Assembly (NCBI GenBank): GCA_901456055.1 | Contig: CABDWT010000019.1 | Coordinates: 62,001-126,000, forward strand | Reading direction: 5' to 3' | Length of the DNA stretch: 64,000 bases | DNA from: Phytobacter ursingii | GTDB lineage: Bacteria > Pseudomonadota > Gammaproteobacteria > Enterobacterales > Enterobacteriaceae | Part shown: piece after piece, positions 20,821-30,364 of the stretch | How the letters are laid out: every line of letters begins with the position of its first letter | Position numbering within the stretch: position 1 is the first letter of the stretch | Made by a program: the position numbers and the translations under genes | The notes under the pieces: generated by a model | What the model saw: only the letters and a program-made list of their open reading frames with translations | What the model was told of the DNA's origin: nothing | Databases searched by the model: none

Positions 20821-21834
20821 ATGAAGGTTCTGGTCACAGGCGCAACCAGCGGTTTAGGCCGAAACGCCGTCGAATATTTGCGTCAAAAAGGCATTAGCGT
20901 ACGCGCAACGGGCCGCAACAAAGCCATGGGTGAGTTGCTGACAAAAATGGGCGCTGAGTTTATTCACGCCGATCTGACCGAGCTGGTCTCTTCGCAGGCT
21001 AAAGTGATGCTCGCCGGCGTGGATACCCTGTGGCACTGCTCCAGTTTTACCTCTCCCTGGGGTACTCAGGCAGCGTTCGATCTGGCGAATGTCCGGGCAA
21101 CCCGTCGCCTTGGCGAATGGGCCGTGGCCTGGGGCGTACGCAACTTCATCCATATTTCATCGCCTTCGCTTTATTTCGACTACCACCATCATCACGACAT
21201 CCGTGAGGATTTCCGTCCGGCGCGTTTAGCCAACGAGTTCGCCCGCAGCAAAGCCGCCAGCGAAGAGGTGATTCAACTGCTCGCGCAGGCCAACCCTAAC
21301 ACGCGATTTACGGTTTTACGCCCGCAGAGTCTGTTCGGGCCGCACGATAAAGTTTTCATCCCCCGCCTGGCGCAGATGATGCACCACTACCGCAGTATCT
21401 TATTGCCGCGCGGTGGGCAAGCGCTGGTCGATATGACCTACTACGAAAACGCGGTACATGCGATGTGGCTGGCAAGCCAGCCCGCCTGTGATGCGCTCCC
21501 CTCCGGGCGGGCCTACAACATCACCAACGGCGAGCCGCGCACTTTACGCAGCATCGTGCAAAAGTTGATTGACGATTTGGGGATGGACTGCCGCATCCGC
21601 TCCGTGCCTTATGCGATGCTGGATATGATCGCACGCAGTATGGAACGTTTCGGCGACAAATCGGCCAAAGAACCTGCCCTCACCCATTATGGGGTATCCA
21701 AGCTGAACTTTGATTTCACGCTGGATATCCGCCGGGCAAAAGACGAGCTGGGGTATGAGCCGGTTATCAGCGTTGATGAAGGCATTTCGCGCACCGCATA
21801 CTGGCTGCGCGACCATGGCAAGTTACCGCGCTAA
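20821..21834 (+). CDS. ybjS: YbjS, NAD(P)-dependent epimerase/dehydratase family protein
   Basis: This is a 337-residue extended short-chain dehydrogenase with the N-terminal motif [16 protein letters not shown] and a C-terminal substrate domain. The usual YxxxK of the family is not clear, and the corresponding region reads [11 protein letters not shown]. The substrate is unknown. It lies 96 bases after ybjT in the same direction, as in E. coli. Confidence 0.92.
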   Translation: MKVLVTGATSGLGRNAVEYLRQKGISVRATGRNKAMGELLTKMGAEFIHADLTELVSSQAKVMLAGVDTLWHCSSFTSPWGTQAAFDLANVRATRRLGEWAVAWGVRNFIHISSPSLYFDYHHHHDIREDFRPARLANEFARSKAASEEVIQLLAQANPNTRFTVLRPQSLFGPHDKVFIPRLAQMMHHYRSILLPRGGQALVDMTYYENAVHAMWLASQPACDALPSGRAYNITNGEPRTLRSIVQKLIDDLGMDCRIRSVPYAMLDMIARSMERFGDKSAKEPALTHYGVSKLNFDFTLDIRRAKDELGYEPVISVDEGISRTAYWLRDHGKLPR

Positions 21835-21855
21835 ACGGACTTCCCATACACATCG

Positions 21856-22686
21856 TCACCCCTGACCATATTTTTCCAGCAACGCCTCGGCAATCGCCTG
21901 CGTTTGCGCATCAGCAACCCCGTTCCACAGTGCGGGCCGGAAATGCATTTGAAAAGCCATGATCACCCTTTTTTGTTGCGCTGGGGTCATGTCCGGTTTC
22001 ACTTCGTAACCATAGCGCGCCAGCAGATCGAGCAGTGAGGCGGTATCCACCGCTTCATACGGCGAGCGCCCATTCAGATAAAATGCCACGCGCGCGACAT
22101 CCGGCCATGCCCCTATCCCCTGTGCCGCCAGTTCACGCCATGGGAAAAGCGGCCCCGGATCATCTTTGCGCTGTGGGGCGATATCTGCATGCGCCACCAC
22201 GTTCTGTGGCGGGATATTGTAACGGCTGACAATGTCTTTCATCAGCGGAACCAGCGCGGCAATTTGTTCAGGCTCAAAGGGAGTAAATCGCTTCACTCCG
22301 GCCACGTTTTGCCAGCCACGGTTTTCCAGCTCAATACCGATAGAGGTGTCATTGATTCGCGTCGCGTTACGCCAGTAGCTGATACCCGCATGCCAGGCCA
22401 GCTCACTTTCTGGCACCAGTTGCCAGATACGCGGCTTACCGTGGTGTACAGGTGGGTGCGCCGGAATTAAATAGTGTGAACTCACCTGCTTATCCGTGAG
22501 CGTCGCCAGCGAAACATCAAAATCATCCGCCGTGTAGTGCACCACCAGCACTTTGATACGCGGGTACGCCGCCTGCGCCTGACGGCGGGTATCGAGCTGG
22601 TAGCCGTCTTTATCGACGATCCCCTTCTCACCCGCACACCCCGCCAGGAGCAGTGTTAATAACAGTAAGGATAAAAAACGGCTCAT
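21856..22686 (-). CDS. amiD: AmiD, 1,6-anhydro-N-acetylmuramyl-L-alanine amidase lipoprotein
   Basis: AmiD is a zinc amidase anchored in the outer membrane that cleaves the MurNAc-L-Ala bond, including anhydro forms. The 276-residue product has a lipoprotein signal peptide with lipobox LLAGC. The amidase_2 domain has zinc-site segments VVHYTADDF and VVAHADIAPQRKDDPGP, and a C-terminal peptidoglycan-binding-like helical region (AQQKRVIMAFQMHFRP) follows. The ATG at 22686 overlaps the ybjQ stop (TGATG), indicating coupling; a TTG codon just before it is unlikely. Confidence 0.96.
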   Translation of the reverse strand: MSRFLSLLLLTLLLAGCAGEKGIVDKDGYQLDTRRQAQAAYPRIKVLVVHYTADDFDVSLATLTDKQVSSHYLIPAHPPVHHGKPRIWQLVPESELAWHAGISYWRNATRINDTSIGIELENRGWQNVAGVKRFTPFEPEQIAALVPLMKDIVSRYNIPPQNVVAHADIAPQRKDDPGPLFPWRELAAQGIGAWPDVARVAFYLNGRSPYEAVDTASLLDLLARYGYEVKPDMTPAQQKRVIMAFQMHFRPALWNGVADAQTQAIAEALLEKYGQG

Positions 22687-23006
22687 CAACGTGTTTTCAC
22701 CGCCGTACCGCTTACACTCACCATCAGCATGCTGCTGTCTTTGCCCACCGTTTCATAATCGATATCGATACCCACGATAGCATTCGCACCCAGCGCTTTT
22801 GCCTGTTCGCCCATCTCGTAAAACGCAATCTCACGCGCTTTACGCAACTCTTTTTCATAGGCGCCTGAACGTCCGCCGACGATATCGCGGATACCCGCAA
22901 AAAAGTCGCGAAAAATATTAGCCCCCAGAATCGCCTCGCCGGTGACCACGCCGCAGTATTCGATAATCGGCTGGCCTTCAAGGGTGGGTGTTGTTGAAAA
23001 CTGCAT
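22686..23006 (-). CDS. ybjQ: YbjQ, UPF0145 family protein
   Basis: The 106-residue protein is nearly identical to E. coli YbjQ (UPF0145, YbjQ/heavy-metal-binding-like domain). Its function is unknown. Characteristic segments are [19 protein letters not shown] and [13 protein letters not shown]. The ATG at 23006 has an AGGAG ribosome-binding site; another ATG directly before it would add one Met. It is the first gene of the ybjQ-amiD pair and is divergent from ybjP. Confidence 0.95.
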   Translation of the reverse strand: MQFSTTPTLEGQPIIEYCGVVTGEAILGANIFRDFFAGIRDIVGGRSGAYEKELRKAREIAFYEMGEQAKALGANAIVGIDIDYETVGKDSSMLMVSVSGTAVKTR

Positions 23007-23110
23007 CATTGTCTCCTTTTTGATACTCAGTGCGTTATAAAGCACATTATCGAAGCAATACACTATTCTTGAAAGGTGGTTATATCCGAAGAGAAAATAA
23101 GGAAATCAAT

Positions 23111-23626
23111 ATGCGCTACTCTGCTTTGACTCTCGTTTTACCGTGCGCGCTGCTGCTGAGCGCCTGTACCACGGTTACACCAGCGTTTAAGGATATCGGT
23201 ACCCGCAGTGGCCCTTGTATCGAAGGCGGCCCCGATACTGTTGCTCAAAAATTTTACGATTATCGCATTGAGCACCGCAGTAATGATTTTTCCGCACTGC
23301 GTCCCTACCTGAGCGACGATCTGGCTTCTTTGCTCACCGCAGCCAGCAAAGATAATCGCAACACCACGCTGCTGAAATCCGATCCGTTCTCCAGCAGAAC
23401 CGTGATGCCAGAGAAAGCCAGCGTCGCCAGCGCCTCTACGATCCCGAACACCGATGCGCGAAACATCCCACTGCGGGTCACCCTGACCCAGGGTTCCCAG
23501 AGCTGGCAGGATGAAGTGCTGATGATCCGTGAAGGTCAGTGCTGGGCAGTAGATGATGTGCGTTACCTCGGCGGGGCAGCCCATGCTCCGGCCGGAACAT
23601 TACGCCAGTCTGTGGAACATAGATAA
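23111..23626 (+). CDS. ybjP: YbjP, predicted lipoprotein
   Basis: The 171-residue product has a lipoprotein signal peptide (MRYSALTLVLPCALLLSAC) with the modified Cys at residue 19. A periplasmic domain follows that matches E. coli YbjP and resembles DUF3828-type lipoproteins. The function is unknown. The ATG at 23111 is preceded by AAGGAAA. Confidence 0.92.
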   Translation: MRYSALTLVLPCALLLSACTTVTPAFKDIGTRSGPCIEGGPDTVAQKFYDYRIEHRSNDFSALRPYLSDDLASLLTAASKDNRNTTLLKSDPFSSRTVMPEKASVASASTIPNTDARNIPLRVTLTQGSQSWQDEVLMIREGQCWAVDDVRYLGGAAHAPAGTLRQSVEHR

Positions 23627-23846
23627 CGTTATGCCTATGAAAAGGGGAAATATGCATTAATCCCCGCAAAATGTCTGGCATTCCCTCGTGAATGCCGACA
23701 TTTATACCTGCTTCCATCACGCCCCGGTATTTTGTGCTAAGTTTAAGTCTGAATGCGGTTTATATTTAAGTTTTAACGCACAAATATTGCATAACTATTC
23801 TGTGAACGTTACTATTTGCGGCCTCAATTGCTATTAGATTGCCTCG

Positions 23847-24575
23847 ATGAGTATAAAATTAAACGGCATTAACTGCTTCTATGGCGCACACCAGGCGCTC
23901 TTTGACATTACGCTTGACTGCCCGCAGGGTGAAACGCTTGTGTTGCTCGGCCCGAGCGGCGCGGGTAAGAGCTCTTTATTACGCGTTTTGAACCTGCTTG
24001 AGATGCCGCGCTCCGGTCAGTTAAGCATTGCAGGCAATCATTTCGATTTTGCCAAAGCCCCTTCTGACAAAGCGATTCGCGATTTGCGTCAGAACGTGGG
24101 TATGGTGTTTCAGCAATACAATCTTTGGCCGCACTTAACGGTAGCCCAGAACCTGATTGAAGCCCCCTGCCGTGTGCTGGGTCTGAGTAAAGATCAGGCG
24201 CTTGCCCGTGCGGACAAGCTGCTGAAACGTTTACGTCTTAAGCCCTACAGCGATCGCTATCCACTGCATCTTTCCGGCGGCCAGCAACAGCGTGTCGCTA
24301 TTGCGCGCGCCCTGATGATGGAGCCGCAGGTACTGCTGTTTGATGAACCGACGGCCGCGCTGGACCCGGAAATTACCGCGCAAATCGTCAGCATCATCCG
24401 TGAACTGGCGGAAACCGGAATTACGCAGGTTATCGTAACCCATGAAGTGGAAGTGGCGCGCAAAACCGCCAGCCGCGTGGTCTATATGGAAAACGGTCAC
24501 ATTATTGAACAAGGGGATGCGAGCTGCTTCGCCACGCCGCAGACCGACGCGTTTAAATATTATTTATCTCACTGA
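23847..24575 (+). CDS. artP: ArtP, ATPase of the arginine ABC transporter
   Basis: ArtP powers arginine uptake together with the ArtQM permease. The 242-residue product has Walker [10 protein letters not shown], the signature LSGGQQQR and Walker [15 protein letters not shown]. It is the first gene of artPIQM. The 220-base region upstream is AT-rich and has one stretch (around 23787-23802) loosely like an ArgR half-box; this is weak. Confidence 0.97.
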   Translation: MSIKLNGINCFYGAHQALFDITLDCPQGETLVLLGPSGAGKSSLLRVLNLLEMPRSGQLSIAGNHFDFAKAPSDKAIRDLRQNVGMVFQQYNLWPHLTVAQNLIEAPCRVLGLSKDQALARADKLLKRLRLKPYSDRYPLHLSGGQQQRVAIARALMMEPQVLLFDEPTAALDPEITAQIVSIIRELAETGITQVIVTHEVEVARKTASRVVYMENGHIIEQGDASCFATPQTDAFKYYLSH

Positions 24576-24593
24576 GTTCTCGGGGAAATGACA

Positions 24594-25325
24594 ATGAAAA
24601 AAGTATTGATCGCCGCGCTGCTTGCAAGCGTCAGCCTGTCTGCTTCCGCAGCGCAGACTATCCGTTTCGCCACCGAAGCAAGCTACCCTCCGTTTGAATC
24701 GACCGACGCCAACAACAAAATCGTCGGTTTTGACGTGGATCTGGCAAACGCGCTCTGTAAAGAGATTGATGCCACCTGTACCTTCACCAACCAGGCGTTT
24801 GACAGCCTGATCCCCAGCCTGAAATTCCGTCGTTTCGACGCCGTGATGGCCGGTATGGACATTACCCCGGAGCGTGAGAAACAGGTTCTGTTTACCACCC
24901 CATACTATGACAACTCCGCGCTGTTCGTGGGTCAAACCGGGAAATACACCAGTATCGATGCCCTGAAAGGCAAAAAAGTGGGCGTGCAGAATGGCACCAC
25001 TCACCAGAAATTCATCAACGATAAACACCCGGAAATCACCACCGTTCCGTACGACAGCTATCAGAATGCCAAACTTGATCTGCAGAATGGCCGTATCGAC
25101 GCCGTCTTTGGTGACACGGCGGTTGTTACCGAATGGCTGAAAGCGAACGACAAGCTGGCCGCTGTTGGCGACAAAGTCACGGATAAAGAGTACTTCGGCA
25201 CCGGTCTGGGTATCGCGGTTCGTCAGGGCAACACTGAGTTGCAGCAGAAATTCAACACTGCGCTGGAAAAAGTGAAGAAAGATGGCACCTACGAAACCAT
25301 CTACAACAAATGGTTCCAGAAGTAA
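24594..25325 (+). CDS. artI: ArtI, periplasmic binding protein of the arginine transporter family
   Basis: The 243-residue product has a Sec signal peptide ending around SASA-A and a family-3 solute-binding domain (ATEASYPPFESTDANNKIVG). In E. coli ArtI is encoded with ArtP, ArtQ and ArtM, but its ligand is not clearly established. It is a paralog of ArtJ in this window. I start at the second ATG (24594), which matches E. coli; the ATG two codons earlier is possible. Confidence 0.96.
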   Translation: MKKVLIAALLASVSLSASAAQTIRFATEASYPPFESTDANNKIVGFDVDLANALCKEIDATCTFTNQAFDSLIPSLKFRRFDAVMAGMDITPEREKQVLFTTPYYDNSALFVGQTGKYTSIDALKGKKVGVQNGTTHQKFINDKHPEITTVPYDSYQNAKLDLQNGRIDAVFGDTAVVTEWLKANDKLAAVGDKVTDKEYFGTGLGIAVRQGNTELQQKFNTALEKVKKDGTYETIYNKWFQK

Positions 25326-25331
25326 TCCTTG

Positions 25332-26048
25332 ATGAATGAACTTTTTCCATTAGCAAGCGCCGCCGGGATGACCGTCGGCCTTGCCGTTTGCGCACTGGTC
25401 ATCGGCCTGGTTCTGGCGATGATCTTTGCGGTATGGGAGTCAGCCAAATGGCGTCCCGTTGCGTGGGCTGGCTCAGCGCTGGTCACCATTTTGCGCGGCT
25501 TACCAGAAATCCTGGTCGTGCTGTTTATCTATTTCGGCTCGTCACAGCTATTGTTACTCCTTTCTGACGGTTTCACCCTCAATCTCGGATTTGTTCAGAT
25601 CCCGATTCAGGTGCAGATCGAGAATTTTGACGTCAGCCCGTTCTTCTGCGGCGTGATTGCCCTGTCGTTGCTCTACTCCGCCTATGCTTCGCAGACTTTG
25701 CGCGGCGCGTTAAAAGCGGTACCGCAAGGTCAGTGGGAATCGGGCCAGGCGCTGGGGCTGTCAAAAAGCGCCATTTTCTTCCGTCTGGTGATGCCGCAAA
25801 TGTGGCGTCACGCGTTGCCGGGCCTTGGCAACCAGTGGCTGGTGCTGTTGAAAGATACCGCGCTGGTGTCGCTTATTAGCGTTAATGACCTGATGTTGCA
25901 AACCAAAAGTATCGCCACCCGTACTCAGGAGCCGTTTACCTGGTACATCGTGGCGGCAGCGATTTATCTGGTGGTCACCCTGCTCAGTCAGTGGATCCTT
26001 AAGCGTATTGATCTGCGCGCTACACGCTTTGAACGGAGACCAGACTGA
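25332..26048 (+). CDS. artQ: ArtQ, arginine ABC transporter permease
   Basis: The 238-residue membrane protein has five predicted helices and the HisMQ-type permease loop with the EAA-like motif ([20 protein letters not shown]). It pairs with ArtM. It begins 6 bases after artI, and its stop codon overlaps the artM start by one base. Confidence 0.97.
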   Translation: MNELFPLASAAGMTVGLAVCALVIGLVLAMIFAVWESAKWRPVAWAGSALVTILRGLPEILVVLFIYFGSSQLLLLLSDGFTLNLGFVQIPIQVQIENFDVSPFFCGVIALSLLYSAYASQTLRGALKAVPQGQWESGQALGLSKSAIFFRLVMPQMWRHALPGLGNQWLVLLKDTALVSLISVNDLMLQTKSIATRTQEPFTWYIVAAAIYLVVTLLSQWILKRIDLRATRFERRPD

Positions 26049-26716
26049 TGCTTGAGTACTTACCCGAGCTGCTGAAAGGCCTGCACACCAGTCTGACGCT
26101 GACCGTAGCGTCGCTGATTGCCGCGCTGATTCTCTCGCTGCTCTTCACCATTGTGCTGACCCTGAAAACGCCCGTGCTGTCATGGGTTGTGCGCGGGTAC
26201 ATCACCCTGTTTACCGGAACCCCGCTGCTGGTGCAGATCTTCCTGATTTACTACGGTCCGGGGCAGTTCCCGGTGCTGCAGGAATACCCGGTTATCTGGC
26301 ACCTGCTGTCGGAACCCTGGCTGTGTGCCTTGCTGGCGCTCTCGTTGAACAGCGCGGCCTATACCACGCTGCTGTTCTACGGGGCGATCCGCGCCATTCC
26401 GCAAGGCCAGTGGCAGTCCTGTAGCGCGCTGGGGATGAGCAAGAAAGACACGCTGGCGATTCTGCTGCCGTATGCATTCAAACGCGCCTTATCGTCCTAT
26501 TCGAACGAAGTGGTGCTGGTGTTCAAAAGTACATCGCTGGCCTATACCATTACGCTGATGGAAGTGATGGGACACGGGCAGTTGCTGTACGGACGCACTT
26601 ACGACGTAATGGTTTTTGGTGCGGCCGGGGCGATTTATCTTATCGTGAATGGTCTGCTGACCCTGATGATGCGTCTGATTGAGCGTAAAGCACTGGCATT
26701 TGAACGCCGCAACTAA
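26048..26716 (+). CDS. artM: ArtM, arginine ABC transporter permease
   Basis: The 222-residue polytopic permease is the partner of ArtQ, with the EAA-loop segment SCSALGMSKKDTLAILLPYA. It is the last gene of artPIQM and is followed by an intrinsic terminator at 26748-26782. Confidence 0.97.
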   Translation: MLEYLPELLKGLHTSLTLTVASLIAALILSLLFTIVLTLKTPVLSWVVRGYITLFTGTPLLVQIFLIYYGPGQFPVLQEYPVIWHLLSEPWLCALLALSLNSAAYTTLLFYGAIRAIPQGQWQSCSALGMSKKDTLAILLPYAFKRALSSYSNEVVLVFKSTSLAYTITLMEVMGHGQLLYGRTYDVMVFGAAGAIYLIVNGLLTLMMRLIERKALAFERRN

Positions 26717-26747
26717 ATCAGGCGAAACTGCATAAATAGTAACCAAG

Positions 26748-26782
26748 AAAGCGAGTAACTTACTAAGTGCTCGCTTTTTTTA
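26748..26782 (+). terminator. Intrinsic terminator after artPIQM
   Basis: The outer stem AAAGCGAG / CTCGCTTT encloses an inner hairpin ACTTA / TAAGT and is followed by a T run. It separates artM from the artJ promoter. Confidence 0.75.
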
Positions 26783-26790
26783 TGTGAAAA

Positions 26791-26829
26791 ATAAAATATT
26801 TAATCAAATATATTGCATATAAATTCATT
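26791..26829 (+). promoter_or_regulatory. Candidate ArgR (ARG box) pair upstream of artJ
   Basis: TGCATATAAATTCA at 26814-26827 fits the ArgR consensus core TGAATAWWWATTCA with one mismatch. A more degenerate 18-base AT-rich box (26791-26808) precedes it with the typical 3-base spacing. artJ in E. coli is strongly repressed by ArgR with arginine. Confidence 0.6.
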
Positions 26830-26904
26830 AAATGGCATTGTTAGCCCCATGCCTCAGACACGGCAACCGCAAAACAATAAGATTGACAGACAGGAGTTCC
26901 AAAA

Positions 26905-27636
26905 ATGAAAAAACTGATTCTGGCCGCACTGCTTGCCTCTTTCGCTGCTGGCGCAACCGCCGCAGACAAAATCAATTTCGGTGTCTCTGCTACCTACCCA
27001 CCATTTGAATCCATGGATGCGAATAACAAGATTGTCGGTTTTGATATCGACCTGGCAAACGCGCTGTGCGCGCAGATGAAAGCAGACTGTACCTTCACTA
27101 ACCACGCCTTTGACAGCTTGATCCCGTCTCTGAAATTCAAGAAATATGACGCGGTCATCTCCGGCATGGATATCACTCCGGAGCGTAGCAAACAGGTCTC
27201 CTTCACCGAGCCGTACTACGCCAACTCCGCCGTGGTTATCGCCAAAAAAGATGCGTATAAAACCTTCGATGACCTGAAAGGCAAACGTATTGGTATGGAA
27301 AACGGCACCACGCATCAGAAATACCTGCAGGACAAACACCCGGAAGTGAAAACGGTCGCTTATGACAGCTATCAGAACGCGATTATCGACCTGAAAAATG
27401 GCCGTATCGATGGGGTGTTCGGTGATACCGCGGTGGTCAACGAGTGGCTGAAAACCAACCCGCAACTGGGTGTTGCTACCCCGAAAGTAACCGATCCGCA
27501 GTACTTCGGCACGGGTCTTGGCATCGCGGTACGTCCGGATAACAAAGCCCTGCTGGAAAAACTGAATGCAGCCCTGGCTGCCATCAAGGCTGACGGCACT
27601 TACCAGAAAATCAGCGACCAGTGGTTCCCGCAGTAA
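26905..27636 (+). CDS. artJ: ArtJ, arginine-binding periplasmic protein
   Basis: ArtJ delivers arginine to the ArtPQM transporter. The 243-residue product has a Sec signal peptide (ending GATA-A) and a family-3 solute-binding domain. It is separately transcribed, with its own promoter, a GGAG ribosome-binding site and a terminator at 27651-27678. It is highly similar to ArtI, as expected from an old tandem duplication. Confidence 0.97.
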   Translation: MKKLILAALLASFAAGATAADKINFGVSATYPPFESMDANNKIVGFDIDLANALCAQMKADCTFTNHAFDSLIPSLKFKKYDAVISGMDITPERSKQVSFTEPYYANSAVVIAKKDAYKTFDDLKGKRIGMENGTTHQKYLQDKHPEVKTVAYDSYQNAIIDLKNGRIDGVFGDTAVVNEWLKTNPQLGVATPKVTDPQYFGTGLGIAVRPDNKALLEKLNAALAAIKADGTYQKISDQWFPQ

Positions 27637-27650
27637 TCAGAATCAAACAG

Positions 27651-27678
27651 AAAAAAGCCGCATATTGCGGCTTTTTTT
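27651..27678. terminator. Bidirectional terminator after artJ
   Basis: The stem AAGCCGCA / TGCGGCTT is preceded by A6 and followed by T7. It serves artJ and the convergent sensor kinase gene. Confidence 0.85.
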
Positions 27679-27684
27679 ATGCTC

Positions 27685-29166
27685 TCACGCTCCCTGAAAC
27701 GGCAGCGTAAAGCGGAAACAGGAACCCGGTTGCGCATCCACCAGACGGATATCGCCACCGTGCAGTTGCAGCATACGCCGGACGATCATCAGCCCCAGCC
27801 CGCCGCGCGACTCTCCCGCACTGGCCTTGTCCAGCACCGACGGGCGCTGGAACAACGTAGCCCGCAGCGCGCCCGGTACTCCGGACCCGTTGTCCTCAAC
27901 CTCTACAATAAGCTGGTCATCCTGCTGACGGGCGCGCAGATAAATCTTTCCACCGTTGGGCGTATGACGCACCGCATTATCCAGCAAATTGGTGAGCACC
28001 CGTTCCATCATCGACAAATCGGCATACACCAGCGGCAGGTTGGTGGGCAACTCCAGCAGTAATCGGATGTCGCGCGTTTCTGCCATCAGGTCGAATTTCT
28101 GTGCCACATCTTGCAAAAGTTCCGCCATCGAGAAGGGTTCCGGCTGCGGTTTGATGCCACCATGTTCCAGCCGCGCCAGTTCAAACAGCTGTTGAGACAG
28201 GTGCCGGACTTTGTTGCCCTGGCGCAAGGCGATACCCAAATAATGCTTCGACTCTTCCGGCGTTACATGTCCGCCCTTCACTGAAAGGGTTTCCAGATAC
28301 CCCAGTAGTGAAGTCAGCGGGGTACGCAAATCATGCGAAATGTTGGCAACGAACTCACGTCGCTGGCGGTCATTATCCGCCAGTTGATCCCACTGGCTGG
28401 CTATCTGCCGGGAAAGCTCAATAAAGGCGTTTTCCAGTACCGCGACTTCATTTCCCGCTCCCGGATCTGGCACTCGCGCCGCCAGTTGCTTGATGGCGCT
28501 GATACTGTCCTGTTCCAGCCCACGCACCTCGCGGGTCAATTTCTTCACCGGGCGCGTCACCCACCACCAGGTAAGACCGCCTGCCAGCGCGCCAAACACC
28601 GCCACTAACAGCAAAGACCACAGCAATGCGCTCCACAGCGCTTTTTGCCAGGCCGTATCCGCCAGCGCGTTCAGGTTCTCGCCCTGCAGAATAATATAAA
28701 GATAACCCCGCAACTGACCATCCAGGCGAATCGGCGACACGCTAAAGACTTTTTGTTTGTCGACACTGCGCGGATCGTCGCCGTAAACCGGCCAGGCAGC
28801 GCCGGATAAAAAGCGCTGCAACGGGGCAATATCGATATGTTCGCGACGAAGATGCCCCGGCGGCGCGGCATCAGCCAGCAAGTCGCCTTCCGCAGAGATC
28901 ATATACAGCTCGACGCTGGGGTTGAGCGTCATCAGGCGATCAAACAAGGATTTCAGCGTCTGGCGATTCACTTTGCCCTGCGAATCAAGCAGCGGCTCAC
29001 TGCTGGCAATTTGCTGAGCAAGCCCCGCAGAAAGCCGTTGCACCATCGCATCGCCATAACGGGTGCTACTGTAGAGTTGCACGCTACAGGCTGCGGCGGC
29101 GCAGAGCAGGAGCAGTACAGTAAAAACCAGCGTCAGGCGCTGAGTCAGGCTTAAACGACGCATCAT
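27685..29166 (-). CDS. Sensor histidine kinase of a two-component system
   Basis: The 493-residue product has an N-terminal membrane helix, a periplasmic sensor region of about 150 residues and a second helix (around residues 165-195). These are followed by a HAMP-like linker, an H box with the phosphorylated His (FVANISHDLRTPLTSLLGYL) and an ATPase domain with N box NLLDNAVRHTPNGG, DNGSGVP and GGLGLMI. Its start overlaps the response regulator stop. E. coli K-12 has no such pair between artJ and rlmC. The signal is unknown. The neighbouring divergent gene encodes a Met- and Lys-rich secreted peptide, a likely target. Confidence 0.9.
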   Translation of the reverse strand: MMRRLSLTQRLTLVFTVLLLLCAAAACSVQLYSSTRYGDAMVQRLSAGLAQQIASSEPLLDSQGKVNRQTLKSLFDRLMTLNPSVELYMISAEGDLLADAAPPGHLRREHIDIAPLQRFLSGAAWPVYGDDPRSVDKQKVFSVSPIRLDGQLRGYLYIILQGENLNALADTAWQKALWSALLWSLLLVAVFGALAGGLTWWWVTRPVKKLTREVRGLEQDSISAIKQLAARVPDPGAGNEVAVLENAFIELSRQIASQWDQLADNDRQRREFVANISHDLRTPLTSLLGYLETLSVKGGHVTPEESKHYLGIALRQGNKVRHLSQQLFELARLEHGGIKPQPEPFSMAELLQDVAQKFDLMAETRDIRLLLELPTNLPLVYADLSMMERVLTNLLDNAVRHTPNGGKIYLRARQQDDQLIVEVEDNGSGVPGALRATLFQRPSVLDKASAGESRGGLGLMIVRRMLQLHGGDIRLVDAQPGSCFRFTLPFQGA

Positions 29167-29882
29167 TCTCCCTCACGCTCCGAAACGGCAAATTTATAAC
29201 CTTTACCCCAGACGGTCAGAATAATTTCCGGTGCGGCGGCGTCCTTTTCGATCTTCATGCGTAGGCGGTTTATATGAGTATTAACCGTGTGCTCATAGCC
29301 CTCATGCTGATATCCCCACACCTGATCGAGTAGCGCCAGACGGGAAAAAACCTCGCCGGGGTGACGGGCAAACCAGTAGAGCAGATCGAACTCACGCGGC
29401 GTCAGATCAATCAACTCGCCGCGCAGACGTACCTCACGGGGAAGGGGGTCTATGGTTAAACCGTGACAGGCAATACTGCCCATATCCAGACGAAGATTAC
29501 GCCCCATCGCCTCCTGGCGACGAAACAATGCCTTCACCCTCGCCACCAGTTCCAGTACCGAAAACGGCTTCGCCAGATAATCATCCGCCCCCATTTCCAG
29601 CCCCAGAACCCGATGTGTCTCACTGGTTCGGGCGCTGATAATAATGACCGGTAGATAGCGGGTCATCTGGCGGATGCGGCGGCAAATCTCCAGTCCGTCG
29701 ACATTCGGCAGCATCAGATCGAGGATCACCGCGTCCCAGTCGGTCTTTTCAAGCTGGGCGAGCGCGCGTGCCCCATCCTCTTCATGAACAATCTGGTAGC
29801 CCTCGTCCTGCAAATTAAGCCGCAGCAGGCCAGCAATATCCCGATCATCTTCGACCAGCAGTATTTTTTTTGCGGTTTCCAT
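29163..29882 (-). CDS. OmpR-family response regulator
   Basis: The 239-residue product has a receiver domain with acidic pair EDD, phosphorylated Asp in VILDLMLPN, conserved Lys in AKPFS, and a C-terminal winged helix (HINRLRMKIEKD..TVWGKGYKF). It is the first gene of a two-gene operon with the kinase. It is divergent from the small Met/Lys-rich peptide gene, with a 189-base control region between them. Confidence 0.92.
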   Translation of the reverse strand: METAKKILLVEDDRDIAGLLRLNLQDEGYQIVHEEDGARALAQLEKTDWDAVILDLMLPNVDGLEICRRIRQMTRYLPVIIISARTSETHRVLGLEMGADDYLAKPFSVLELVARVKALFRRQEAMGRNLRLDMGSIACHGLTIDPLPREVRLRGELIDLTPREFDLLYWFARHPGEVFSRLALLDQVWGYQHEGYEHTVNTHINRLRMKIEKDAAAPEIILTVWGKGYKFAVSEREGE

Positions 29883-30071
29883 AGCCCGTTCCGGTAGCGT
29901 CTCTCTTTATTAGCTTACCCAATAGTCGCGCATTGAGTTATCACAAATAATTTATATTTCCGTGAGGAAGTTGTGACCAGTCCAGGCGTAAGCTGCGGCC
30001 TGTCACCCATACTTTCCCGGTTCATGCAAGAGAGTCAGGTGACACCCCTCTCACCTTGCAAGGAAACCACC

Positions 30072-30326
30072 ATGAAAAAGATGATCCTCACCCTCGCCGC
30101 CCTCTGTGCCTTTGGGGTGGCTGGCGCCCATGCCGCCGACGCGATGAGCCAGGACGGAATGAAAAAGCAAGACGACAGCACCATGATGAAGAAAAAGACA
30201 CCGATGAAACATGACGGGATGGCCAAAAAAGAGAGCACGATGAAGCACGGCGATAAAGCGAAAAAAGGGACCATGGGCAAAGACGACGACATGATGAAGA
30301 AAACATCGGACGGCATGGGCGAATAA
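30072..30326 (+). CDS. Secreted Met/Lys/Asp-rich peptide (MXKDX pentapeptide-repeat type)
   Basis: The 84-residue product has a clear Sec signal peptide (MKKMILTLAALCAFGVAGAHA-A). The mature part of about 60 residues is almost entirely Met, Lys, Asp, His, Gly, Ser and Thr in MxKxx/MKKxD-like repeats, with a dozen or more Met. It resembles proteins annotated as pentapeptide MXKDX repeat proteins, whose role is unknown. Met and His richness would suit metal binding, which is inference. AAGGA lies 8 bases before the ATG. The 5' leader has an inverted repeat AGGTGA / TCACCT (30037-30056), so the mRNA may fold there. Confidence 0.8.
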   Translation: MKKMILTLAALCAFGVAGAHAADAMSQDGMKKQDDSTMMKKKTPMKHDGMAKKESTMKHGDKAKKGTMGKDDDMMKKTSDGMGE

Positions 30327-30341
30327 TCTCTCCGCCGGCCC

Positions 30342-30364
30342 CCCCCGGACAGCATTGCCGGGGG
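30342..30364. terminator. Terminator-like GC hairpin between convergent genes
   Basis: The stem CCCCGG / CCGGGG with a 9-base loop lies between the Met/Lys-rich peptide gene and the convergent membrane protein gene. No T run follows, so its terminator role is uncertain. Confidence 0.4.
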
